The notes: a model not told the origin generated them from the sequence alone. Positions 1-12,320 are shown, numbered from the stretch's first letter. The stretch: DNA of 64,000 nucleotides from Neoceratodus forsteri (GCA_016271365.2 JADMNL010000022.1:221812501-221876500), one strand, 5' to 3'. Program-made: numbers and translations.

Positions 1-660
1 CTTCCTTTCTCCCTCTTGAGCACCCCCATAAATCTTGATTTGAAGCACCTGTAACAGAGAAAACCATCCCTGTTGCAGTGTCTGCTCTGTCCAGTATAAG
101 TATCAGTAATAGCATGAACGAATGGTAGCATTTTTGCTTATACTAAAATCTGCCATTACTGCTTGTCCAGTAGAGCTTGAATGTATTGTAATTCAAGACA
201 TGTACAGAAATAAAGACAACTGTGATTTGTTTAAGGGAAGGCAAGATAAGATTGCCTTAGCCAATCAGTTTTGTATTTAAAAAACCCAAATCATTTGTCT
301 ATCCACATGGTCATTTGAAATGCAGGAATTCCCACCTGGTGATGTATTCGAGCTCATCCACAGTAAACAGCATCCAAAAGTATAACATTTTTCTGGTAAA
401 AAAAAATAATTAAATCCACTACAAATTAGTGCAATTTACTTTTGACTGGCATACAATTAAAAAACAGGGTTATTTGCAGACAAAAAAACACACTATTTTA
501 AACAAATGAAAACTATATTGGCTCCTCATTACTCTGAAAATCTCCATGTATCTATGAACCAGTAAAGTATGCACAGGTACAGTATAGGCTTTGCCCCACT
601 CTGATGTATTCGGTTCTGGTGAAATGTGGCACATTACAGGAGTAGCACAGTCAAAATGTG
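1..660. other. AT-rich intergenic DNA, no gene seen
   Basis: No convincing exon, RNA gene or recognisable repeat was found here on either strand. The stretch is AT-rich with short poly-A runs. Confidence 0.4.
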
Positions 661-971
661 CAAAAACATATGGGGCCAGATATTCAAAACTTTGCCCCGG
701 GGCTAAATTAACACTGCCTGGTAGGCAAACTTAGCCCAGAGCAGAAAGCAAGCTATATTCAAAAGGAATAGCCTGGAACAAACAGCTTCTGAATATAGCA
801 TGGAAATGGACTGGGCTGGGAGTGCAGGGCAAACTTAGCCCTGGAATATGACAGCTCTGAATATAGCAACCAGGAAGTGCAAACCACAACAGCAACACAG
901 TGCACAGTGATGTGAAGGTAGGTAGAAGCGAACTATGTGGCCAATGTGTGTGCCAGCAAATGTGTGGACCC

Positions 972-1355
972 AGTGCAGCTGAAGGCAGCAGTGCATGTGA
1001 AAGTTCAGTGTTCAAAACTGTATAATATTCCTTGAACTGTTTGTGCAGCGCTAACATGTTTGCACGGGCTTAGTGCAGGGCTAAACTGTTAGCCCAGTGC
1101 AAACATGTTTGCCCAGTGCTAAACTTTGCCATATTCAAAAGTGACATGAAAATGAGCCTACTTAGGTAGTCTCTGGGCAAACATCCAGATTAGCATCTCA
1201 TTATGCCCTGATTTGCATGCAGCTTGCACCGAGCTAACGGTTTAGTCCTGCACTAAATCCCTGCAAACGTGTTAGTGCTGCGAAAACAGTTCAAGGAATA
1301 TTATACAGGTTTGAACACTGTACTTTCGCATTCACTGCTGCCTGCAGCTGTACTG
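972..1355. repeat. Inverted repeat, arms about 122 bp
   Basis: Positions 972-1093 and 1232-1355 are diverged reverse complements. Shared blocks include AGTTCAAGGAATATTATACA in the right arm and its complement in the left arm. The loop is about 140 bp. It lies inside the left part of the outer inverted-repeat element and may be a second, inverted copy of part of the same family. Confidence 0.6.
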
Positions 1356-2128
1356 GGACAACACCCCATAGGCACAGATGGTGGTGGTGCTGCATGCAAC
1401 TGTCACGCTGTAGGTCATGCTACAGTACACAGCAGACACAACAGTAGCAAGGAGGTCAGTAGTGTGTGGACACAGCACTACCTATGGTGTGTAGGGCAGT
1501 GCTGATGACTGCACTATACACAGTGACAGGCCCAACATGCAGGTGTTTACTGACAGTGGACATCACTGTTACGCTGTTGTGTGACCCACAGATGCTGCAC
1601 CTCTGGCATGGGATGCTCACAGTGACATATACATGTCCAGCTTTGTGTGCTGTGGCAGTTGTACAGCTCTGTGGTATGTGGACCGGGGGGGGGCATATAT
1701 TATCAGAAAGGCACACTGGTGTTGAGGTATTCCCAATACTGGCCCATGTACACTGCATGATGTGTCCCAGCCTTGTGGCCACACCTGGTCTGTGGCACAG
1801 CCTGGCCACCTGTACACTCTACCCTCAACATCCTCCATGCCCACAGTACTGCATGTGTATGCTGGCATCTGTTGGTGGCCACAAAAGAGTGGTCCACATG
1901 TGTGTGTGCTGTATGGTCACACTGCCATGCTGTCCACTGGCAGAAGGGTCACCACTTACTGCCTGGCATGGCTGGGACTGGTGACAGATGATGGCATCAT
2001 TGTGATGCCATCAGTGAGCAGCATGTTTCCTCTATGTCTGACTTTGTCTATGTTTCATATTTATTTGTTAGGGCCACGCAAACACCATGCAAAGCCATAA
2101 TGTCATGCAAAGCTAATTGCCCAGAGTT

Positions 2129-2147
2129 AAGACTACCTTTACCTGGG
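2129..2147 (+). repeat. L1 target-site duplication, left copy
   Basis: AAGACTACCTTTACCTGGG here matches the 19 bases at 10346-10364 with one mismatch (A versus T at position 13). The pair brackets the L1 and dates its insertion after that of the surrounding inverted-repeat element. Confidence 0.85.
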
Positions 2148-2264
2148 GCGTGGACAAGCCGGCATCCAGAATGGCCGCTTAGTTCTGGAGTTCTGAGTCT
2201 AAACCATCAGGAATCTCCCTTCCCCCGCTACCCCGGGACACACTGAAGAAAAAAAAAGTGGGAC

Positions 2265-2672
2265 TTGGTAGGGAAAACAGTTATGCCACCAAAGATGTCA
2301 AAAAAACAGGAGCAACTTCCATTTAAAAGTGCCAACAATGGGTTTAAAGATCTGGGCCAGGAGGCTCTGACACCACGAGGAGAAAACGTTGGTAATGGGG
2401 CTGCTACAACCACAGCAGGGACTGTGGAAGACAACGTGTACAGCCCTCAGTTTTTGGTACTGGAAAAATTATTTAATGACTTAAAATACGACTTGACAAG
2501 TAAAATGAATGCTGGGTTTGAAAATGTATCTGCACAGTTGGCCCTTCTGCAAACAACTGTAAACAACTTGGGGGAGACAGTGGAACAACACTCGGTTCAA
2601 CTAACGGAGGTGGAAGTAAAGGGGGTTTTAATCAGAGGTATTTTTTGGGGGAAGGGGGAAGCTAGGTGGTGA
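2265..2672 (+). pseudogene. L1 ORF1 N-terminal fragment
   Basis: The open frame starts at 2265 (another ATG lies at 2283) and gives 135 residues. The first 60 are polar and basic, followed by a heptad-rich stretch from about residue 60 to 115 (LEKLFNDLKYDLTSK and following) typical of the coiled coil that trimerises L1 ORF1 protein. The RNA-recognition and C-terminal domains of a usual ORF1p (about 300-350 residues) are absent: the frame drifts into unrelated sequence by residue 120, and a fold-back element starts 65 bp further on. ORF1p is the RNA-binding chaperone of the L1 particle; this fragment would lack that activity. The assignment rests on position upstream of ORF2 plus the coiled coil. 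Confidence 0.65.
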
Positions 2673-2736
2673 ATAGAAGTCGGATACCACCTTGTTAGAT
2701 TCCTGACACAAAGGGCTTAGTCTTTTTTTTCCTTTT

Positions 2737-5700
2737 ATGTTTGCTTGCATGCATGTGTAAGAAACATAGTGCCATCACCGGAGATTTTGGAGGTGTGTCA
2801 CCTCCTCCTCCAATTCAGTCAGTGTGTTGGCAGGCACGGCCCCTGTAAGCCAATGCATGCTGGAGCTGTCTATGACAAGCAGTGGCTTACAGTTCAAAGG
2901 GGAGGGCGCTTGAGTGAGCAGCGATAAGATATCACCTGCTCATCGCAGCTCCCCACACACACACACACACACACCCATGCAGGCGTACGCGCCCCGCCTT
3001 ACACACACACATGCTAACCCGACAGGGTGCCCAATCCCCATCGGATGCTCACGTTCCCCGCCTCCCCAAAGCCTTCCAAAATGCCACGCTGGTGCCACCC
3101 CAGTGTGGCAACTAATATAGCCTACGGGGGTGCCCAATCCCGTCGGCTCCACTATCTCGCCCCCTGAGTAGTAAGTGTCCTCACCCCCGAGTAGTAAGTG
3201 CCCACGATCCTTAGGGTCGATGGGGTGCCTAATCCTCGTTGGCTGAACGCCCCCATCCCAGCATGGCAAGCGCCCCACATCGTCTTTTGGGGTTTTTACC
3301 TGTAAAGAAAAACGGTCCCAATGTAGTCTCCTGGCCCCTCCCACAACCGCACCCACCCACTGCTCACCCTGATTCCCACACCCCTCCACCCCATACTTAC
3401 CGACTCGGCGCGCGATCTTCTGTGGACCCGGAACACGATGCACTCTTCAAAGCCGACTACTTAAATGATGAAATGCCGTAAGCTGTATAATGGGCTAGAT
3501 AGGGGTTTTTCAACCTTTGATAGATATTCTTGTCAGTTTTTTGAGTTATTAATTAACATGTTTTGATTTTTGCATCGATATCACCAGTCGGGCATTTATT
3601 GGGCCGGTACCGCAGTCACCGCGCGAAATCACCCTTCGGGCCTGAATAATGCTATGACAGTGACATCATCTGATGGAGAAGGGGTTCCTCGAAACTCACA
3701 CAGTGTTGAAAATTTGGTGCCAAAATCTAAAAAAGACTGTTTTATGAGCGGCATTGGCGTAGTTCTACGCAGGCTCGTAAGTTCACGAATTTTCGCAATA
3801 TTTTCACCCAGATTTTCAAGATATGATTACCAACCTTCATATGAGTCATACAGCTGCCATTTTTACATCTCGACCAAACGTGTTTCCACCATGTAGCAAC
3901 AATGGCAGTCGTGTCTTGAGAAATCAATGTATGGGACAAATTAACAAAATCACAGTGACACTGTTCATGAGCAGAGGTCTTAAAATGGCTATGTTGAGAA
4001 ATTTGGTGAAAAATCTAAAAATGACTGTTTTAGCCAGCATGCTATGCGTTCTCTCTGCGTGACTGTAAGGTTGCGAATTTTCAATATTTTCACCCAGATT
4101 TTCAACATTGCCATTTTACCACACCTTCTTATGAGTAGTACAGCTGTCATTTTTCACATCTCACACCCAAAATGTGTTCTCCATGTAAGTAGCACAATGG
4201 CACAGTCGGTGTGAGATCAATGCTACGGGACAAATTAAGAAAATCACAGTGACACTGTTCATGAGGTGAGGTGTTAAAATGGCTATGTTGAAAATTTGGT
4301 GAAAAATTCCAAAAATGACTGTTTTACGAGCGCATTGTGCAGTTCCTATGTGTGCCTGTAGTTCATTAATTTTCAATATTTCACTCCAGATTTCCAACAT
4401 TGCCATTTTGCCACACCTTCTTATGAGTAGTACAGCTGTCATTTTTCGCGATCTCAATTCTAAAACGTGTTTCTGCCCGCAGCGACAATGGTGCAGTCGT
4501 TGTATAAATTCAATGTACGGGACAAATTAAGAAAATCACAGTGACACTGTTCAAGAGCAGAGGTCTTAAAATGGCTATGTTGAAATTTGCTGAAAAATTT
4601 CTGAAATGACTGTTTCTGACGATGCGTTTGCACAGTTCCTATGCATGCTCGTAAGTTTACGAATTTAATATTTTCACTCAGATTTTCAACATTGCCATTT
4701 TATTACACTTCTTTATGAACAGTATAGCTGCAATTTTTGATATGTCACCCAAAATGTGTTTGGCACATGTAGCGCAACAATGGTGCTGTTGGTGCGTAAA
4801 CCAATGTTTAGGACATATTAAAAAATCATGGGTTATACTGTTCATGAGCAAGAGGTCTTAAATGGCTATGTTGAAAATTTCGTGACAAAAGTCCATAAAT
4901 GACTGTGTTGCAGTGAGCATTCGCAGTTTCACGCACCCTCGTTAGTTCATGACTTTGTAATATTTTCAGTCCAGATTTTCACCAGTGACATTTTTCCACA
5001 CTTCCATGAACAGTACAGCTGTCATTTTTCATTAACATGGCTGAAGCGTGTTTTCACACTTTCAGCGCAGAGAGATGAGTGGCTCTGGGAAAATCATTGT
5101 TCGGCACAAATAAAGAAAATCACAGTGACACTGCTCATGATCGAGGCACCAAAATGCCTGAGTTGACAACAGCTGTAAAAAATCCCCAACCTAATTATAT
5201 TACGGTGGCGTTGACAGTTCTCATGTACCGTGACTTCACCATTTTTTTAAATATTTTTACTACAGATTTGCAACATTGCCATTTTTTACACCTCCCCATG
5301 AACAGTACAGCTGTCATTTTTTACATCCTGTTCGGAATGTCTTTGCACCTGTGGTGCTAAATGCCGTAGTCACTGTGCATACGCAGCTTTCAGCTAACAA
5401 ACTGATATTCCCCCTGTTCATGAGCTGGGGTCACAAAACAAACATGTTGAAAATTTGGAGTGAAAATACCAATGAATGCCTGAGGTATTAGGGTTTCCAA
5501 CTATAACGCCCCACCCTGTAGAGAATGACAGGCATCTGGGGTGTGACTTGGGATTCTTGCCTGTGATGCTCATACCATTCCATACCCTGCAGTCAGTGAG
5601 AGGCATCGAGGTATGCCTTGGACTCTTTACCCTAAACTTCACCCCATTCTCCCATATCGCACCCATCTCACCATATATTTCCTAATGAAATGTGCACATA

Positions 5701-5944
5701 AGGCCAAAGACCCCAAGGAACACCGTGATACTTGTCAGTGTCTGCAGGGTGGGGTGTGGTGAAATGGTGTGGCCGTTATGCCTGATGACCCAAACGACAC
5801 CCCAATGCCTATCACTCTCTGCAGGGTGGTGGTGGGTTGGTTTCAGTTCAATACCACTGCCATTCCTATTACGCAGAGCCTGTAACTTCTAGCACTACCA
5901 CTGCCAATGCCAGCAAGCAAACATTCAGCATTGACAAATGCTTG
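2737..5944 (-). mobile_element. Fold-back array element, copy 1 (six-unit array)
   Basis: In reverse orientation this carries the same parts, in the same order, as the copies at 27958, 35498 and 38098: a terminal segment (5480-5944) ending in the complement of AAGCATTTGTCAATGC, an array of about 295-bp units (about 3560-5480) and a GC-rich end (2737-3560) starting ATGTTTGCTTGC. The motif ACAGCTGTCATTTTT or a variant recurs near 3850, 4139, 4431, 4729, 5012 and 5303, giving six units. TTTT lies on both sides (2733-2736 and 5945-5948) and may be the target duplication. It sits in the L1 between ORF1 and ORF2. No protein of its own is recognisable. Confidence 0.75.
2953..2984. repeat. (CA)n microsatellite
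   Basis: An uninterrupted run of CA dinucleotides inside the GC-rich end of the fold-back element. Confidence 0.95.
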
Positions 5945-6197
5945 TTTTAATAGTTTAGTAAGCGCGCTACAGTAGGTTCCTTTCTCTTCTTCTTTTCATT
6001 CTTTTTCTGTTTTTTTTTCTGTGGGGAATCTCTTTGAAATGTTCCAGGAGAGAGGGGTGGGAGGGTCTGTTAATTGGGAGAAAAATAAAAAAGTCAAGAG
6101 TCGGATAGAAGTGAGGGCTCGGTAGTTGCAATGCAATGTGTCTTGGGAGATCCTAGATCTAGGAATATATCTGATGCTCCAAATTACTAGTTTAAAA

Positions 6198-9100
6198 ATG
6201 TTATCCTGGAATGTAAATGGCTTAAAAACTACAGTGAAACAAAAATTGTATGGCATATATTACTTGAAAAGAATGCAGATATTGTGATGCTTCAAGAATT
6301 GCATTTTAATATGTGATGATTGGTCAATAGAAAAATGGGGTGGGTACTTATGATAGCATCTTACTTCACATCCCAAGGCCAGAGGAACATGTGTGGTTCA
6401 GACAGGGGTTAGGTTCAAATTATACAAACCCAAAGAGATACAGTCAGGAAGGTTTGTTATAGGAAGGTTACGGGGTGGAGGGTGAAATTACTAGTCCTGG
6501 GATCCTTGTATGGGCCTACATTTGATTGTCCAGAATTTTTGAGCACCTGGCTATTATGTTAGCATGTTCCCAGATAAATGATCTTTAGGGTGATTATGCA
6601 CCATTGGGACCCCTTCTTGACCATTCTAAACCCAGATTCAGGCATTCCCCCAGGAGTGTGGGGACCTTCAGAGACTGGCGGAGGAAAGGGCCTTGCAGGA
6701 ATTGTGGAGATTTAACACCCAGACAATAGAGAGGAATTCTCTTTCTACTCCTGTGGCCACAAGGTCTATACAAGACAAGACTATTTTTCTGGCCTCTCCC
6801 GTTTGTTTCATTTAATGAATAAGGGAAATAGAATATGGTCCTATAATAGTATCAGATCATGCTCCACTGTATTTAGAGATAGAGAAAGAGACAGATGAGG
6901 GAGGGATGCGACAATGGAGAATGGATCCCACATTATTGTTAGATCCCCAATCATGTGCAACAAATGTCCAAGAAACTAAAGCAGTTCCTTGAAAAATAAT
7001 AAGGTGGAAGACACTTCAGCAAGAACTACATGGAAGGCCTTGAAAGCTTTTGTAAGGGGGAAGACTATCTTATACGCAGCCTTTAAAGGCAAAAAAGAAA
7101 AATGAAGGGAGAGTGAACTAGAAGCTAATATACTGAGGTTAGAAAATCAGATTATGGGTAGCCAGTCACCTGAGGATCTGCTGAAATTGAAAAGTATGAA
7201 GGGGGAATACAATCAGTTGTATTGTAAGCATATAGAAAGGGCTAATCTAATGTCTAAAGCGGGACAGTATTTTGAGGGGGACAAGTCGGGGAGATGGATG
7301 GCCTGGCTAATTAAAAAACAAAGAGCAAAAAGAACAATCTTAACAATAGAAAATGAGAATGGGGAATGTACTTCTTCTGCCCGAGAGATAAATACAATAT
7401 TCAAATCCGTCTATGAAAAGCTGTATACATCTGAATTCCCACAAGGGACAAATCAAAATAGTTTCCTAGAGAATATACCCCTTCCTGAGATACCTGTTCA
7501 GATAAATGAGATGTTGGGACAAGAACTTAAAGTGCAGGAGATTAAGAAGGCAATCGGGGCGTCTAGGTCGGGGAGAGCCCCGGGGCCTGATGGTCTGCCC
7601 ATGGAATTCTACAAGAAATTTTGGGACAATTTGGGCCAGCTTTTCCAGTATATGGTAAGGGAAGTACTGGGGGAATGGGGGCTGACACCATCTCAGCAGT
7701 TAGCTATTATAACAATTTTACCCAAACCAGGCAAGGACCCAAAAGAATGTGGCTCATATCGTCCAATCTCTTTACTAAATGATGACTACAAGATCATAGC
7801 GAAAATATTGGCAAGGAGGTTGGAGGGGGTTCTACCACAGATTATTCATCACGATCAGGGGGGCTTTGTTAAGGGGAGGCAAGCAAGGCATAATTTAAGA
7901 CGGGTTATAAATATTATTTGGCAAGGGTCCAGAGGAAGGAAAGCTTATGGAGGCCTCCTCGCTTTAGATGCAGAAAAGGCCTTTGACAGGGTCGAATGGG
8001 CATTAATGTTTGAAGTGCTAAGAAAGTTTGGTCTGCACCCAGTCTTTAGATAGTGGGTGGAGTGGCTATATCAATCCCTGTGGGCTCAAATTCTTACAAA
8101 TAATACTTTATTTCCTCCCTTTTAGCTCCATAGAGAGACGAGAGAGGGGTGCCCCCTTTTGCCATTGATATATATGCTGACCATTGAGGTCTTGGCGTCA
8201 GCCATTAGGCATCATCGAGAAATAGAATGGAACAGGGTGAATGGAGAGGAGCACGTTATCTCTCTTTTTGCGGATGATGTGCTATTATTCTTAGCCGACC
8301 TAGTAAGAGCAATGCCTGCCTTGACTTCCCTTTTCAGGGAATATGGTCCCATTTCAGGGCAAAAGATCAACTGGAACAAGAGTGAATGGCTCCCTCTGGC
8401 AGGTGGTGGAGAGTCCACACATATAAGTGGCATAGACATTACTCCAAGAACAGTAATTAAATATCTGGGAATACTGCTACCATGTAGAATAGCGGATGTG
8501 GGGTATATAAATTATAGCCCATTAGCAACAAAAATTAAGGAACAATGTAGTAGATGGAAATCACTCCCCTTGTCATTGTTGGGGAGAGTAAACCTAGTAA
8601 AAATGCAAATTCTACCTCAGTGCCTTTACCTTTTTCAGACCCATCCTGTTATGCCTCCACCGGTCTGCCTTAAGTCCCTTGAGGGATCTATTATTTCCTT
8701 AATTTGGGCCAATCGGAGACCTAGGATCAGGAAGGTAGTGTGGTGACAGCCATTTCACAGAGGGGGCCTGTCACTCCCCAGTTTGAAGTTATATGCTTTA
8801 GCGGCCCAATTAACATATATTATGGATTGCCAGGAAATAGGAGGAGGAGCGAGAGCTTGGGTCACTATGGAGTCATAGTCTAGAGTGTGCTGCCCCTATG
8901 CCTTATGTCTCCTCCCATCAGGACTGAGGGAAGGAGAGGGTGAGAAGCCTAAGAATACATTCACCAAATGCATGCTTAAAGCCTGGGGGAGGGCTTCACT
9001 GTTGATGGGGGACAAGGGAGGTATGTCACCAGAGGGGTCCATCTTGTTTAGTCTGTGGAGGGATGGAGGAGCTCCCCCCTTGATTAAACAGGCTCTGAGG

Positions 9101-10017
9101 CAGTGGGAGGGGAAGGGTCTCTTTCTCCTGTCTCACTTATTCAATGGTGGGACTTTTTCTACCTTTTCCGAGTTGAGACAAACATTTGGCATTCATCCAT
9201 CACACTACCTTACTTATGTGTTAATACGATCCAGGCTGTTTAAATTAACTGAGATAAAGGGGGAGGGGAGGGGGACCTTCCTTGAGCAGAACATCTCTGG
9301 AGGAAATTTTTCAATATTGTAAGAAACATGTGGGAGTGAAACCACTGTCCATACTATACAGAGCTTTGCTGGGAGCCCAGCCAGACAAGCTGCAAAAGCT
9401 AAAAGACAGCTGGGAGAGAGATCTGGGGGTGGTCGGGTTAACAGGAGGGAACTGGAATCCTGCCCTGCGGAGTAGCATGGCGGTTTTGGAAAATAATAGA
9501 TTGCGAATAATTAATTATAACATTGTGCATAGAATTTATCATACCCCTGTCTTGGCACATAAGATTAATCCTCAAGTCTCAGACCAATGTCCTAAATGTT
9601 ATGCTCAGAGATGTTCTTTTTACCATATGGTGTGGGCATGCCCAAAAGTGGGGAACATACTGGAATGAGATAAATGATATCTTAAATAAGGTTTTTGAAA
9701 GTGAGATTCAATTAGACCCTGGGGATATCTTACTCGGAGTACCAAGACATGGAGGGGGTCAGTCAGTAGCTTCACATCCCTTGAGAAGACTGGCAATAGT
9801 AGGGGGCAAACAGATTTTAGCTCAAAATTGGATGGCCCAGGCCATGCCTATCATCGCTCAGTGGGCAAAGGCCCTCCTAAGCAACATGAAGCTAGAACAT
9901 ATACAATATAAAATTCTGGAACAATTAGACAAATATGATAAGATTTGGTCCCCCCCCCCCCCCGGAAAGGGCCTTGGAGAAAGAATGGTTCCTGCTCTTT
10001 TAGGTAACTACATGTAA
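6198..10017 (+). pseudogene. L1 ORF2 (endonuclease-reverse transcriptase), broken
   Basis: ORF2 nicks target DNA and copies L1 RNA at the nick. The ATG at 6198 opens the apurinic-type endonuclease with MLSWNVNGLK, then decays over 6250-7140. The reverse transcriptase is the best-preserved part. At 7154-8053 are GRAPGPDGLPMEFYK, SYRPISLLN, QGGFVKGRQ and the motif-A aspartate in LDAEKAFDRVEW. After a stop and frameshift at 8051-8158, the motif-C active site FADD is intact at 8267-8278. The C-terminal part (8885-10017) passes through several frames and includes a Cys-His knuckle, CPKCYAQRCSFYHMVWACPK, near 9585-9645. A 14-base C run at 9950-9963 lies near the end. At least five breaks separate the pieces, so the protein is dead. 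Confidence 0.85.
9950..9963. repeat. Poly-C tract
   Basis: Fourteen consecutive cytosines within the 3' end of L1 ORF2. This is a likely length-variable or error-prone site. Confidence 0.9.
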
Positions 10018-10345
10018 TGAAGGCATTGTTTACAGGGGGTGGAAGTGAGTTCCTCTGGTGCTAGACTGGGCAGGAGTTTATTATAATAAAGGAGGGGATT
10101 GCATTAATATCCTCATTATAAAAATGGGGGAATTCCAGGAATAGAAGGTAGTGGCAAGAACACAATGACTACAGATGATTAGTTTCACTGTATAAAAAAG
10201 GTGTTCCGTTATATGGATCATGGATTGTACCCAAGCTATGTATATATGTATTATATTTTAACTGAACGAGATGTCACTGATTATCTGATTATGTAGAGCT
10301 CTCCTCGACCCGATGGCTCTTCTATAAATAAAGTTTTTTAAAAAA

Positions 10346-10364
10346 AAGACTACCTTTTCCTGGG
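10346..10364 (+). repeat. L1 target-site duplication, right copy
   Basis: AAGACTACCTTTTCCTGGG follows the A-rich tail of the L1 and pairs with 2129-2147. Confidence 0.85.
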
Positions 10365-10639
10365 TGGTAATGTGCACTGCACTAAGTGTGGCGCTAAGTC
10401 ACGCAAAACCACTTTGCGTGGTGCTAGTTGCTGAATATAGCATTGCGCCTGTATTCATGTACACACCCACTCAGTTTTCCCCTTGCATACATTATACTTT
10501 TTCCCGGTGTTAATGCAGTTTGAGCGCGTTATTTGGCTTTTTGAATACAGCAAACTCGCGCTAATCCCACGGTAAACGTGCGCAAACAGTTTTTGCTCGG
10601 CGCAAAGTTTTGAATATCTTGCCCATGTTATACAGAGTG

Positions 10640-11230
10640 TTTTTATCTGTTGGAGTAGTCCTAGTGTATCCTTCCCTTTGTTTGTTATTCGGAGTTTTCT
10701 CTAAATTTGCCTACTTGTTTTATGGCCCCTGGGATCTCCTTGTTTGAATTTTTAATTGTTCTCCTTCCTTCTACAATGCCTCCTGTTCCATGTGACAATG
10801 ATGTGCTCAGGTTCATTGAGTCATTGAATGAAAGCTGATGTAACCACAATCTGTTGTTAGGAGTCTGATGTTCTGTCCTCAAATAAATAACTGTTATTCA
10901 ATCTGTTTGTTTTCTAGCTATGTGTCCAGGTCTTGCTGACAGGAATAAATGTTTTTTTTATAGCATTTCATTTCCTTAAACTACACACAGCCATAAAAAG
11001 CACACACATCACTTTAGTTCATTAATGCTATAATTAGTGAATATTATAGCTGTTTTCTTGCAGAATAGCCCACCCAATTATCTTGCAGGTATTTGCCACA
11101 CTGTAAATGTAGCCTTTCGTGGACAAGGAAAGTTATTTAAAATCTCACCTTTACTACTCTAAAATTCACTCTAAACCAATACTTACTAAATGAATGGTCC
11201 TGGATGCATCACTGTCACATGTCACAGGAG
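10640..11230. other. Intergenic DNA, no gene seen
   Basis: No exon, RNA gene or repeat could be supported here. Confidence 0.4.
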
Positions 11231-11234
11231 GCAT

Positions 11235-11426
11235 TTGTTTTCCAATTGTTTAACCAGCTGAGACACACTAAGCTGAAAGCTTGTTTACAGGTGCAACCTG
11301 GGAGCACAGGGAAATTAAATGACTTGTTTAGGGTCATACAGTATGCAAGCAGGGGCTGTGGGATTCAAACCCAGGTCTCTAGATAAGCAGGTCAGAGTCT
11401 TAAACCACTGCACTATACTGCCTCCT
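11235..11426 (-). mobile_element. MIR-like CORE-SINE with L2-type tail
   Basis: Read on the minus strand, a tRNA-like head begins near 11426, with an A box around AGTGCAGTGG and a B box GGTTTGAATCCC. It is followed by the core-like block CAAGTCATTTAATTTCCCTG and a tail (CACCTGTAAACAAGCTTT...TTAGTGTG) shared with the L2 3' end at 19408-19520 and the SINE at 41728. A poly-purine tail is not evident. Confidence 0.7.
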
Positions 11427-11924
11427 GAGCATTGTAGGAAAAAGAAGAGCAATAAAAAATCTGAGCATGAGGCTCCCCAGAGGCCATATGACTAGTAGGC
11501 AAATTTAGAAAAAAAAAAACAATACACTAAGACTACACAAACAAATCAAAACCCTCCCTCAAAACATATGTTTTTGCATATTTTGACTGTAGTACTCCTT
11601 TAATAGTACCAGAAACAGAAGCTCTGTTTATCTCCATGGCCAGGTACAGCATAAAGAGCAGTAACTTCACAGTGATTCTTCACACTAGCCGGCATGGACA
11701 GGTATATGGGGTGACTGCACACACAAATAGTTTGCACTATTACCCAGATTACTAAATTAATGCTAAAAGCAACCCCTGGAGTATGAGTTTTTGCTGAATA
11801 AAATTTTGCTCTGCTATGAGCACATGTATTTCTACAGTGACCTGTATAGCAATCACATATGAAAAAAATTATTTCACTAGCGTGTCTGAAATACAAAATG
11901 GGAGCTACATTGTCATATAATAAT

Positions 11925-12320
11925 TAGAAATGTAGAAAAATAGAGTTTTGTTGGCAGAAAAGGGCCTTTTGGCCCATCCAGTCTGCCCCTTGTTCCTGGC
12001 TATTCTGTCACCATTGATCCCAGTTGCCCATAGGTGACACCCCTCCCCCGTTCCTCTACCTAATATGTCCACGTTCCTATCCTACACATGCTTGAAGCTC
12101 CCCACAGTCTTTGCCCCCACTACCTTCTCTGGCAGGCTGTCCCAGTCGTCCACCACCCTTTCCATGAAGAAGTACTGTCATTCTGCACACCTCTGCTAAA
12201 CTTTCCCTCCCTCTTAGATTTATTGCATGCCCCTCTGTTCTACTGCCTTTCTTTCTCTGAAACAAACCCTCCACTTGCACCTTGTTCACTCCAGTGAGGT
12301 ACTTGTAGGGTTTAATTATC
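11925..12320 (-). mobile_element. CR1 3' fragment
   Basis: On the minus strand the last part of CR1 ORF2 and its 3' UTR can be read. The coding match is weak (LFQRKKGS followed by degraded sequence up to the usual position of the FTERV...WNALP block). The 3' end carries the CR1-type sentence 'GGCAGACTGGATGGGCC' and then a TTTTTCTATT-type tail. The copy is strongly 5'-truncated. CR1 is a non-LTR retrotransposon that reverse-transcribes from its 3' end, which makes such short tails common. Confidence 0.7.

Larger units (their letters stand above)
2148..10345 (+). mobile_element. L1-clade LINE, near full length, inactivated
   Basis: The element is bounded by a 19-bp target duplication. It runs from a GC-rich 5' end through an ORF1 fragment, an ORF2 with endonuclease, reverse transcriptase and C-terminal zinc knuckle, to an AATAAA signal and short A-rich tail near 10325-10345. 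Without the 3.2-kb fold-back element at 2737-5944 it is about 5 kb, close to a normal L1 but short in ORF1. Stops and frameshifts occur throughout ORF2, so it cannot be autonomous. The ORF2 sequence looks closer to fish and amphibian L1 than to mammalian L1; this is a judgement from motif style only. Confidence 0.85.
672..10624. mobile_element. Non-autonomous inverted-repeat element split by an L1
   Basis: The 17 bases GATATTCAAAACTTTGC at 679-695 recur exactly in reverse complement at 10602-10618, and the similarity extends to GGG-type outer ends near 672 and 10624. After removing the L1 (2148-10345) and one target copy, about 1.7 kb of element remains (672-2147 and 10365-10624). No transposase is visible, so it would have to be mobilised in trans. 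The superfamily is unknown because no clean target duplication was found. An internal inverted pair lies at 972-1093 and 1232-1355. The open frames at 1269-2246 overlap on both strands, resemble no known protein, and are treated as chance. Confidence 0.6.

Noticed and set aside
1466..1984. 172-codon plus-strand frame with an overlapping minus-strand frame
   Set aside because: Both strands are open, the composition follows TGTG/CACA-rich DNA, and no family resemblance is seen.
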